64,000 nucleotides of DNA, from assembly GCF_001984065.1 (NCBI RefSeq), contig NZ_LYVP01000008.1, positions 1 through 64,000 of the forward strand. Reading direction: 5' to 3'. Below are positions 46,553 through 54,371 of the stretch, one piece after another. Under the pieces are notes generated by a model. It was not told the DNA's origin. It made no database searches and saw nothing but the letters and a program-made list of their open reading frames with translations. Position numbers and translations under genes: made by a program. This stretch comes from Pseudomonas sp. KK4 (GTDB taxonomy: Bacteria; Pseudomonadota; Gammaproteobacteria; Pseudomonadales; Pseudomonadaceae). Numbering within the stretch: the stretch's first letter is position 1; every line of letters begins with the position of its first letter.

Positions 46553-47689
46553 TCAAAGCGACCGCGCAATGATCTCCTTCATGATCTCGTTGGTCCCCGC
46601 ATAGATCCGCTGCACCCGCGCATCTGCCCACGCCCGGGCCACCGGATACTCCCACATGAAGCCGTATCCGCCGTGCAACTGCACACACTCATCCAGCACC
46701 TTGCATTGCAGGTCGGTGCCCCAGTACTTGGCCATCGCCGCGGTCGGCACGTCCAGCTTGCCTTGCAGATGCAGCTCCAGGCAGCGGTCGACGAAAACCC
46801 GTCCGATCTGTATTTCGGTGGCCATCTCCGCCAGCTTGAAACGGGTGTTCTGGAAATCGGCGATGGCCTTGCCGAACGCCTTGCGTTCGCGGGTGTAATC
46901 CAGCGTCCACTGCAACGCCGCTTCGGCCGAAGCCAGGCCGCCAATGGCCACGGTCAGGCGTTCCTGCGGCAATTCCTGCATCAGGTAGGCGAACCCCATC
47001 CCGGCCTGGCCCAACAGGTTTTCCTTCGGCACCCGGACGTCCTGGAAGAACAACTCCGATGTATCCTGCGCCTTCATGCCGACCTTCTCCAGACGCTTGC
47101 CCTTGTCGAAGCCCGGCGTATCGGCCTCCACCAGAAACAGGCTGGTGCCCTTGGCGCCGGCCTTCGGATCGGTCTTGGCAACGACGATCACCAGGTCCGC
47201 GAGGAAGCCGTTGGTAATGAAGGTTTTCGAGCCGTTGATCACGTACTCGTCACCGTCGAGCACCGCCGTGGTCTTCACGCCTTGCAGGTCGGAACCGGCG
47301 CCCGGCTCGGTCATGGCGATGGCGCTGACCATCTCGCCGGAGACCAGTTTCGGCAGGTATTTGTGTTTCAGCGCTTCACTGCCGTAGTGCAGGATGTACG
47401 GCGCCACGATGTCCGAATGCAGGGAGAAACCGATACCGGTCAGTCCCAGCCGTCCCACCTCCTCGATCACCACCGCGCTATAGAGAAAGTCTGCCCCCAG
47501 GCCGCCGTATTCTTCCGGCAAGTGCGAGCACAACATCCCCGCCTCCCCCGCCTTGTTCCAGAGTCTGCGGTCGATATAGCCCTGTTTTTCCCATTGCCCA
47601 TGGAACGGCACGGCCTCTTTTTCGAGAAACGTTCGCACGCTGTCACGGAAGAGTTCGTGTTCGGAACTGAACAAGGTTCTAGGGATCAT
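46553..47689 (-). CDS. acyl-CoA dehydrogenase
   Basis: A 378-residue FAD-dependent acyl-CoA dehydrogenase. The N-terminal helical domain has PRTLFSSEHELFRDSVRTFLEKE, the FAD-binding motif AMTEPGAGSDLQG is at ~130-142, GSKTFITNG follows, and the C-terminal YAGTNEIMKEIIARSL is typical of medium/long-chain members. It oxidises an acyl-CoA to the 2-enoyl-CoA with ETF as acceptor. The chain length or branched substrate cannot be set. It is divergent from the GlxA-type regulator 147 bases away, which may control it. Confidence 0.93.
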   Translation of the reverse strand: MIPRTLFSSEHELFRDSVRTFLEKEAVPFHGQWEKQGYIDRRLWNKAGEAGMLCSHLPEEYGGLGADFLYSAVVIEEVGRLGLTGIGFSLHSDIVAPYILHYGSEALKHKYLPKLVSGEMVSAIAMTEPGAGSDLQGVKTTAVLDGDEYVINGSKTFITNGFLADLVIVVAKTDPKAGAKGTSLFLVEADTPGFDKGKRLEKVGMKAQDTSELFFQDVRVPKENLLGQAGMGFAYLMQELPQERLTVAIGGLASAEAALQWTLDYTRERKAFGKAIADFQNTRFKLAEMATEIQIGRVFVDRCLELHLQGKLDVPTAAMAKYWGTDLQCKVLDECVQLHGGYGFMWEYPVARAWADARVQRIYAGTNEIMKEIIARSL

Positions 47690-47836
47690 GCGGCACCTGT
47701 CGTTATTTTTTTGGAAGAGGTAGACCTTCAGAGACTATGCCTGGCGTCCGATACAGGACACTGGACACATCCGACAAAAAATAAGACGATCCAGCCGTCT
47801 GGTGACCACTTTCCCTTATAAAAATAAAGTTGAATT

Positions 47837-48832
47837 ATGTCTAACCAAGCCTCCACGCCCCTGCGGCGCGTCAGCATCCTGGCGATCGACCGGGTTTTCG
47901 CTTCCACCCTCATGCAAGCCAAGGATTTTTTTCACCTCGCCAGCCTGCGCTACGGCAAACAACTGGGCCACGGCCTGGTCCCGGCGTTTGAAACCCGCCT
48001 GGTCAGCCCCGACGGTAAACCGGTGAACAGTTTCAGCGATGTGATGATGCCGGTGGACGGCGGGCTGGAAAATGCCGACATCATCGTCATTCCCGCGTTC
48101 TGGGACGATTTCGAAACCCTGTGCCTGCGCTATCCGCAAGTGCTGCCCTGGCTGCGCCAGCAACATGCCCGCGGCGCGGTGCTGTGCGGTGAGGCCACCG
48201 GAGTCTTCTGGCTGGCCGAGGCTGGATTGCTCGATGGCAAGGAAGCAACCACCTACTGGCGCTTCTTCAATGCCTTCGCCGAACGTTTCCCTCGTGTGTA
48301 CCTCAATCAGGACAAGCACCTGACCGACGCCGATAACCTGTACTGCGCCGGCGGCACCACCTCGGCCTGCGATCTGTACATCTATCTGATCGAGCGCTTC
48401 TGCGGCGCCAACGTGTCCCAGGCCGTGGCCCGGGATATCCTCTATGAAGTGCAGCGCAGCTACTCGCCGGGTCGCATCGGTTTCGGCGGACAGAAACTGC
48501 ACCAGGATGTGATCATCCTGCAGATCCAGCACTGGCTGGAAGAACACTTCGCCGACAAATTCCGCTTCGAAGACGTCGCCCGTGAACACGGCATGAGCAT
48601 CCGCAACTTCATGCGCCGCTTCCAGACCGCCACCGGTGACAAGCCGTTGCACTACCTGCAACGCCTGCGCATCGAAACCGCCAAAGGCCTGCTGTCCGGC
48701 AGCCGCAAGAGCATCAAGACCATCAGTTACGAAGTGGGCTACGACGATGCCAGCTTCTTCGCCCGGCTGTTCCGCCAACATACGGAGCTGTCGCCGAACC
48801 AGTATCGACAGCAGTTCCAGCAGGCGGCCTGA
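47837..48832 (+). CDS. GlxA-type regulator (DJ-1/PfpI domain + AraC HTH)
   Basis: A 331-residue regulator. The N-terminal DJ-1/PfpI-like domain (~10-185) holds LCGEATGVFWLAEAGLLDGKEATTYW with a Cys at the nucleophile-elbow position. The C-terminal AraC/XylS domain (~220-328) has two helix-turn-helix units (FRFEDVAREHGMSIRNFMRRF; SIKTISYEVGYDDASFFARLFRQH). Such proteins sense nitrogen-containing metabolites such as carnitine or arginine. It is divergent from the acyl-CoA dehydrogenase gene and upstream of the amide cluster at 49.0 kb, so either could be its target. A pseudomonad without the cluster keeps the dehydrogenase-regulator pair, as I recall. Confidence 0.9.
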   Translation: MSNQASTPLRRVSILAIDRVFASTLMQAKDFFHLASLRYGKQLGHGLVPAFETRLVSPDGKPVNSFSDVMMPVDGGLENADIIVIPAFWDDFETLCLRYPQVLPWLRQQHARGAVLCGEATGVFWLAEAGLLDGKEATTYWRFFNAFAERFPRVYLNQDKHLTDADNLYCAGGTTSACDLYIYLIERFCGANVSQAVARDILYEVQRSYSPGRIGFGGQKLHQDVIILQIQHWLEEHFADKFRFEDVAREHGMSIRNFMRRFQTATGDKPLHYLQRLRIETAKGLLSGSRKSIKTISYEVGYDDASFFARLFRQHTELSPNQYRQQFQQAA

Positions 48833-48840
48833 CCTCCTCT

Positions 48841-48929
48841 GCAGGAGCGCCGCTTGCTGGCGATGAACGATGACGCGGTCAATCAGATAGACCGCGTCAT
48901 CGTTCATCGCCAGCAAGCTGCGCTCCTAC
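48841..48929. repeat. near-perfect 40-bp inverted repeat (REP pair)
   Basis: Two 40-base arms (48841-48880 and 48890-48929) with only two mismatches and a 9-base spacer. The outer part, GCAGGAGCGC...TTGCTGGCGATG, is a fourth REP subtype. The inner part GAACGATGACGCGGTC is also mirrored. It lies just after the GlxA-type gene and could end its transcript. A further 125 bases to 49054 contain no ORF and should hold the promoter of the amine-oxidase operon. Confidence 0.92.
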
Positions 48930-49054
48930 GGCGGTTCGCTTTCCCACACTGAAAAACGAATAAGGAACACCGAAGAACGGATTTGCCTCATGTAAAAGAG
49001 CCGATCAATCCCCCAGTCTGACGCCCTGAAAACCACCATCAGGGAAGATCAACA

Positions 49055-51013
49055 GTGACTATCGGATCAAGCTACAACTACCCCTCACACGTCATCGGCA
49101 AAGACACTCGAACCAAACGCGCGGCCAGATCCAAATGGACCGCCCGCTTTCCCAGCCCACCGGATCTGTGCTTCGACTACCGGACATTGATTGAACAGGA
49201 CGGCGGTATCGCCAGGGCCACCGACCCGCAACACAGAATCTGCATCATCGGCGCAGGCGTCACCGGGCTCACGGCCGCCAGAGAGCTCTATCGCTGCGGC
49301 TTCACCCAGATATCCCTCATCGAACAATCCACCCGCATCGGCGGCCGGCATCTGACGGTTCATGGCAGCCCGAAATCCTCACTCAGCCATACCCCCTTCG
49401 AAATGGGCGCCATGCGCATGCCTTTTTTCAACAGGGCCGATGAGTCACCCACGCAAGGCCGGTCCCTGATGGCGTACTACGCCCAGGCGTTTGACCTGGC
49501 GTTTTCAGACTTTGCCAACCCGGGAAGCCCCTGGGTTCGCTCGACCGGCATCTACCTTCGTGAAGGCAGCATGGGCGACGGGCCGGCACCGCAAATGTTG
49601 ATATGGAAAAACCAGGACGGCATGACCCCGCCTCCCGGTGAGGCGCTGCAAAAGGTCTACGCCAAATGGAAAACCTTTGCCGATCGCATGACCCGCCATG
49701 TTTCCGAGCTTTACGGCAGCGAAGCGTGGGAGGCGACCTGGGCCGCAATGGTCGAAAGGTACCAGGGCGTTTCCTTTCGCGATCTGGTCAGCATGCCGGC
49801 GGTGCAAGCCTGGAATGAACAGTCGCCCGGGGACTTCGGCGGGATGGGAATGTCCGCAGAAGAGTCGGCGATCTTCTACGCGATAGGCATCGGTGACGGC
49901 AGTTGGGGCGCGTTCTATGACGTTTGCTGTCTTTATCCTCTGCGCACGGCCATTTTCGGCTTCAGCAGCCAACTGCAGCTCATCCATGGACGGGTAGACA
50001 GCAACGGCGATCCCCTGGACGCTCCCCACCTGAACAGCGAAGCCGTTGTCGACTCGGCCGGCCTGACGTTCGACAGGCCCCGCTACATCGGGCTCGCCGC
50101 GCTGGATGAATGCCTGCTGTTCATGCCCATCGATGAAACCGGCAAGTCCGTTTACGAGTACAGCCGGGAACGGAGCAACGGCTTGCTCACCGACTCATCG
50201 GTCACCCGGCTCACAAAGCTGCCCAACCAGCAGATTCGCGTCCACTTCAACTGGAACCACAGTCAGCAAGGGCAAACCCGCGAGCGCTTCGAGGATTTCG
50301 ACTCGGTCATCATGACCCTGCCGTCCTGGCTGATCGAAACGCGGATCCAGCTTGAACGCTTCACCCAGCACATGCTGCCGTTCAACGTCATCAACGCCTA
50401 CAAAACGGCGCACTGGGAAACCAGCTGCAAGGTATTTGCGCCCTTGAAAAAATCATTTCTGTCGAAAAACGGCAACATCCCGCAAGTCCTGGTCACCGAC
50501 AGTTTTATCCATGATGTCTACACCTATCGTTACAACGATCACTACAGCTACGACTGCATCCTCCTGAGCTACACATGGGAAGACGACGCCACCAAGCTTG
50601 CCTCCTTCAGTGACAAGGAACTGGTGACGAAATGCGCCAAGGAACTGGATCGCATCCTCCTGAACGCCGTCAACATCCGGGAGAAAATCTCGCCCTACAT
50701 CGGCATCGATCAGGCCGTGGTTCAACGCTGGATCACCGATAAAAACGCCTTGGGTTGCGCCAAGTTGTATCGGCCGGGCACCTACTACGACGCGGTCAGC
50801 CTGATGAAATACAACCGCGACTTCGGTCATGTTTCCGGCTTGTACCTGTCCGGCGAATCCTTTTCGGTCGACGCCGGCTGGACGGAGCCCTGTTTTCGGG
50901 GAGCCGTGGATGCAGTCATACACATTTGCAACAAAACCGGCGCGACTTTCAAAGGAGGTTTTTCCATGGGGGACTATCCGCACTACCGGGTGAAACCTGA
51001 ACCTGTGAATTGA
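49055..51013 (+). CDS. FAD-dependent L-amino-acid oxidase / 2-monooxygenase
   Basis: A 652-residue flavin amine oxidase. The dinucleotide motif GAGVTG is at residues 66-71 with Glu90 ending strand 2, GGR at 96-98, the family motif EMGAMRMP at 116-123, and the C-terminal FAD motif YLSGESFSVDAGWTEPCFRGAVDA at 597-620. This architecture is that of L-amino-acid oxidases and the decarboxylating 2-monooxygenases for Trp (IaaM), Lys (DavB) and Phe, which turn an amino acid into the amide one carbon shorter. A neighbouring nitrilase-type amidase favours the monooxygenase reading, as with DavB/DavA. Substrate unknown. About 55 residues precede the Rossmann fold; no signal peptide is seen. GTG start with AGGGAAG 7 bases upstream. 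Confidence 0.85.
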   Translation: MTIGSSYNYPSHVIGKDTRTKRAARSKWTARFPSPPDLCFDYRTLIEQDGGIARATDPQHRICIIGAGVTGLTAARELYRCGFTQISLIEQSTRIGGRHLTVHGSPKSSLSHTPFEMGAMRMPFFNRADESPTQGRSLMAYYAQAFDLAFSDFANPGSPWVRSTGIYLREGSMGDGPAPQMLIWKNQDGMTPPPGEALQKVYAKWKTFADRMTRHVSELYGSEAWEATWAAMVERYQGVSFRDLVSMPAVQAWNEQSPGDFGGMGMSAEESAIFYAIGIGDGSWGAFYDVCCLYPLRTAIFGFSSQLQLIHGRVDSNGDPLDAPHLNSEAVVDSAGLTFDRPRYIGLAALDECLLFMPIDETGKSVYEYSRERSNGLLTDSSVTRLTKLPNQQIRVHFNWNHSQQGQTRERFEDFDSVIMTLPSWLIETRIQLERFTQHMLPFNVINAYKTAHWETSCKVFAPLKKSFLSKNGNIPQVLVTDSFIHDVYTYRYNDHYSYDCILLSYTWEDDATKLASFSDKELVTKCAKELDRILLNAVNIREKISPYIGIDQAVVQRWITDKNALGCAKLYRPGTYYDAVSLMKYNRDFGHVSGLYLSGESFSVDAGWTEPCFRGAVDAVIHICNKTGATFKGGFSMGDYPHYRVKPEPVN

Positions 51014-51129
51014 TCTCGGACGCGGACTACAACCTAAACAGAAACGGCTGACTTACGCGCCCACAGGACTTCAACTCTTATAAACACGCCATTAAACAGC
51101 GTGTGAATAATAAAAAGAGGTCATCTGCA

Positions 51130-52017
51130 ATGAGTCAGCCAACAAGCCCCGTTCGTGTAGCCGTCGTGCAATTCGACCCCCAGGTCGGCATCGACAACCA
51201 TCAAGACAACCTGCGCCGCGGCCTGCACTTGGCCCAGGAGGCCGTCAGCGGCGGCGCGAATCTGATCGTGCTGCCGGAGCTGTGCAGCACCGGCTATTTC
51301 TTCAGCAATCGCCAGGATGCCTTTGCCCATGCCGAAGCGGTGCCTGACGGGCCAAGCGTGCAGATCTGGATCGACTTTGCCTGCAAACACAAGGTTTATC
51401 TGGTCACCGGCCTGGCCGAACGGGACGGCATGCAGCTGTTCAACACCGCCGTGCTGCTGGGGCCGGACGGTTTTATCGGCAAGTACCGCAAGGCCCATCT
51501 GTGGAATCTCGAGAAGCTCTGGTTCACGCCGGGCGATCTGGGCTTTCCGGTGTTCGACACACCCATCGGCCGCATCGGCCTGCTGATCTGCTGGGACATC
51601 TGGTTTCCGGAAGTGCCGCGAATCCTCAGTCAACAAGGCACCGACATCATTTGCAGCCTGAACAACTGGGTCTGGACCCCGCCGCCGCTGTTCGACGATG
51701 CCGGCAAATGCATGGCGTCGTACCTGACGATGACCGCCGCACACGTCAACAACGTGTTCATCGCCGCCGCCAGCCGCATCGGCGAGGAACGCGGTGCTCG
51801 CTATCTGGGCTGCTCGTTGATCGCCGGAACCAACGGCTGGCCGATAGGTACCGTGGCGTCTGCAGACCGGCAGGAAACACTGTACGCCGACATCGACCTG
51901 ACCAGCTCGCGCAGTGCGCCGATCTGGAACGACCTGAACGACCTGCACCGTGATCGCCGCGCCGATCTTTACGACCGGATGCTCGGTTACACCCGACACC
52001 CGTGCCTGCCGCGCTGA
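51130..52017 (+). CDS. nitrilase-superfamily amidase
   Basis: A 295-residue carbon-nitrogen hydrolase with the full catalytic triad: Glu50 (VLPELCSTGY), Lys121 (KYRKAHLW) and Cys154 (LLICWDIWFPE). This branch contains aliphatic and omega-amino amidases such as DavA rather than true nitrilases; Trp before Asp in CWDIWFPE is usual for amidase-like members. Next to a 2-monooxygenase it likely hydrolyses the amide product to the acid and ammonia. The ATG at 51130 has GAGG 9 bases upstream; the frame open to 51103 lacks a site. The 116-base gap before it is AT-rich. Confidence 0.9.
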   Translation: MSQPTSPVRVAVVQFDPQVGIDNHQDNLRRGLHLAQEAVSGGANLIVLPELCSTGYFFSNRQDAFAHAEAVPDGPSVQIWIDFACKHKVYLVTGLAERDGMQLFNTAVLLGPDGFIGKYRKAHLWNLEKLWFTPGDLGFPVFDTPIGRIGLLICWDIWFPEVPRILSQQGTDIICSLNNWVWTPPPLFDDAGKCMASYLTMTAAHVNNVFIAAASRIGEERGARYLGCSLIAGTNGWPIGTVASADRQETLYADIDLTSSRSAPIWNDLNDLHRDRRADLYDRMLGYTRHPCLPR

Positions 52018-52034
52018 CCAGGGAGGCATGGGCC

Positions 52035-53225
52035 ATGGAAATTTCAACGTCAAAAAATCCAAGATCACCTGTCGATGCGGCGGTCATCTTACTGATGATC
52101 GGTATAGCACTGCTGATCATCTGGCTATCGATGAGCAACCGCTCGACCTGGGAGGCGCATTGGCCGAGCTACGGTGACATGGTCTCGGCCCTGCATGAGC
52201 CCGTTGCCTGGCTGCGCTGGGTACTGGGCGACATCAGCGAGGTGGCGTTCTACAAACACGAGTTCGCCTCGATCGGCCTGCTGGCCGGCGCCTACCTGGC
52301 CTATTGGGCCAATCGCACCGGGAAAGCCTGGCAAGGTTTCGCCATTTGCTACGGCACCGGGCTCTGGCCCTGGCTGATTACCAGTTCGTTGCTGGGGTTG
52401 CTCCTGGGCAACCTGCTGTGGGGCTGGACGGTGAGCGCCAACGACTGGCAACCCACCTTCGTCGCGTTCGTGTCATTGCCGGCGGCGATGGTGCTGATGT
52501 TCGGCGGTGGCTGGAAGGTCACGATCAACGGCGCAATCATGGGAGCGGTCCTCGTCACGCCGATGTGCCTGCTGATCGTCAACTACGTGTGTAATCCGCT
52601 ACAACTGCCGGCGGTCATCGGTAATGTGCTGGGCATGGCCAGCGCCAGCGTCGTGGCGTTTCTGGCCTGCCGCCATTGCCCGAGCCTGGTGAAATCCGGG
52701 CAACCCGAGAAGCCATCGGCGCTGGCCGCGACGGCCGTCGCCAAGGTACCCGACTATGGCCTCGTCTGGACCCTTCGCCGGGTCTTGGCGGACTTCTCCG
52801 AGGCGCCGTTCTTCGGCAATGAATGGGCGAGCCTGGGCCTGTTGCTGGGTGCCTTGCTGGCCTACAGCCTCAATCCCCTGAGCCCGGCCTATGGCTCGGA
52901 CCTGCTGTTGCACATCATCGGCGGGCAGGCACTGGCCTCGGCGATCGGCGTGCTGATCTGGCGTCGGCAGTGGATGTTGCGCGGCTGGTACCCGACCTAC
53001 ATACCGTTGGTGTCAGTGGTCCCGGCGACGATTCTGGCCTACGGCGGCAGCTGGCAGATCATTGTCTCCAGTGCGCTGCTGGGGGCATTGCTCGCACCGC
53101 CTCTGGCCGTTGCGATTGCCAGGCGCTTGCCTGACGACATGCATGCCTACATTGCCAACGTCCTGTCGATGGCCATCAGCACGCTGCTGATCGTGCCGCT
53201 GATTGGCTTGCTGTTCGCGCAATAA
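52035..53225 (+). CDS. polytopic membrane protein with internal duplication
   Basis: A 396-residue membrane protein I do not recognise. After one N-terminal segment (~16-36) it has two similar halves. RWVLGDISEVAFYKHEFASIGLLAGAYLAY (~62-91) matches RRVLADFSEAPFFGNEWASLGLLLGALLAY (~252-281), FGGGWK...GAIMGAVLVTP matches YGGSWQ...SALLGALLAP, and VIGNVLGMASASVV matches YIANVLSMAISTLL. Each half has about five hydrophobic segments, an odd number, which predicts inverted-topology repeats as in many transporters. GGGAGG lies 8 bases before the ATG. It is 17 bases after the amidase, so it is probably the uptake or export protein of this pathway (inference). Confidence 0.75.
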   Translation: MEISTSKNPRSPVDAAVILLMIGIALLIIWLSMSNRSTWEAHWPSYGDMVSALHEPVAWLRWVLGDISEVAFYKHEFASIGLLAGAYLAYWANRTGKAWQGFAICYGTGLWPWLITSSLLGLLLGNLLWGWTVSANDWQPTFVAFVSLPAAMVLMFGGGWKVTINGAIMGAVLVTPMCLLIVNYVCNPLQLPAVIGNVLGMASASVVAFLACRHCPSLVKSGQPEKPSALAATAVAKVPDYGLVWTLRRVLADFSEAPFFGNEWASLGLLLGALLAYSLNPLSPAYGSDLLLHIIGGQALASAIGVLIWRRQWMLRGWYPTYIPLVSVVPATILAYGGSWQIIVSSALLGALLAPPLAVAIARRLPDDMHAYIANVLSMAISTLLIVPLIGLLFAQ

Positions 53226-53301
53226 CCAACCTGCCCCCTCGGCTGTATCCGGGTTGAACACGGATACAGCCACTCTTCATATCAAACAAGCGAGGTAAGA
53301 C

Positions 53302-54285
53302 ATGGACCTGCCCAAACTGGCCATTGCGGCACTCGGTGGCACGGTGAGCATGCTGGCCAGCCATAGCGCAGAAGGTGTGATCCCGGCGGTCAGCGGAGAA
53401 GCCCTGCTGGCTGCACTCCCGCAGCTGACGGAGCTGGCCCGGGTAAACGTTGAAACCCTGGGCCTGCTGCCCAGCGCGTCGCTGGACTTCGAGTTTTTAC
53501 TGAGCGTTTTGTCCTGGGCGATGTTTCAGGTCAAACAAGGCGCCGTGGCCGTTGTGATCAGCCAAGGCACCGACACGCTCGAAGAGTCGGCGCTGTTTTT
53601 CGATTACCTGTGGCCTTACGACAATCCGCTGGTGCTGACCGGTGCCATGCGCTCGGCCGCGCAGCCGGGAGCCGACGGGCCGGCGAACCTGCTGGATGCC
53701 TGTCGCGTTGCGTTGGCACAGAACAGTCGCCAGCGTGGGGTTCAGGTGGTGATGAACGGGCAGATTCTCCCGGCGCGCTACGTTCGCAAAATCGATTCGC
53801 TGGCGTTGCAGGCGTTCGCCTCACCCATCGTGGGTCCCGCCGGACTGCTGGTGGAAGACCGGGTTCGCTATCTGCGCCCACCCGACCCGCGCACGGTATT
53901 ACCCCTGCCGCAGCTGACCACGCAGAAAGTCGCGATGCTTGAAGCGTCGCTGTCGGCTGACACCCTGCTGCTGGAAAACATCGTGGCCCTCGGTTACGAC
54001 GGGCTGGTGATCGCCGGTTTCGGGGCCGGTCATGTTTCGCAGAGTTGGATGCCGGAAATTGAGCACATCGCCAGCCAAATCCCCGTGATCGTCGCGACCC
54101 GCACCGGATCCGGCTCTACCGCGAGCGCATCTTATGGTTTCGCTGGAGGCGAGATGGATCTGATTCGCCAGGGTGCCTCGATGGCAGGGTTTCTGTGCCC
54201 GCGTAAAGCCAGGATTCTGCTTTGGCTGCTGTTGGGTTGTGGGCAACAAGGTGATTTGAACCGGTTTCTCAAAGCTGGCACATAA
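53302..54285 (+). CDS. asparaginase/glutaminase-family amidohydrolase, atypical
   Basis: A 327-residue protein of the bacterial L-asparaginase fold. Catalytic positions are kept: Thr14 (GGTVS), Thr90-Asp91 (SQGTDTLEES) and Lys163 (RYVRKIDSLALQAF). Two usual substrate contacts are changed: the GSQDM loop reads LPSAS (Gln59 to Ala59), and the His of HGTDT is Gln. Loss of the Gln that helps hold the alpha-amino group suggests a substrate other than asparagine. No signal peptide is present, so it is cytoplasmic. GAGGTAAG precedes the ATG. A 76-base gap follows the membrane protein gene, so it is likely the last gene of the same operon. A terminator follows. Confidence 0.85.
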   Translation: MDLPKLAIAALGGTVSMLASHSAEGVIPAVSGEALLAALPQLTELARVNVETLGLLPSASLDFEFLLSVLSWAMFQVKQGAVAVVISQGTDTLEESALFFDYLWPYDNPLVLTGAMRSAAQPGADGPANLLDACRVALAQNSRQRGVQVVMNGQILPARYVRKIDSLALQAFASPIVGPAGLLVEDRVRYLRPPDPRTVLPLPQLTTQKVAMLEASLSADTLLLENIVALGYDGLVIAGFGAGHVSQSWMPEIEHIASQIPVIVATRTGSGSTASASYGFAGGEMDLIRQGASMAGFLCPRKARILLWLLLGCGQQGDLNRFLKAGT

Positions 54286-54322
54286 GCTGGTGGGAGCGGT
54301 GTGTTTCAAGTCTTCCAAGCAT

Positions 54323-54358
54323 AAAAAAGGCCTGCATCGCGCAGGCCTTTTTCTTTTT
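54323..54358. terminator. bidirectional terminator, asparaginase-like gene / zapE
   Basis: The stem AAAAAGGCCTGC / GCAGGCCTTTTT with a 5-base loop and A/T tracts on both sides separates two convergent genes. Confidence 0.92.
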
Positions 54359-54371
54359 CATCCGATCCTTA

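Noticed and set aside
49055..51013. indole-3-acetate synthesis by an IaaM-IaaH pair
   Set aside because: The adjacent hydrolase is nitrilase-superfamily, not an amidase-signature IaaH, and the oxidase is longer than IaaM. Tryptophan remains only one of several possible substrates.
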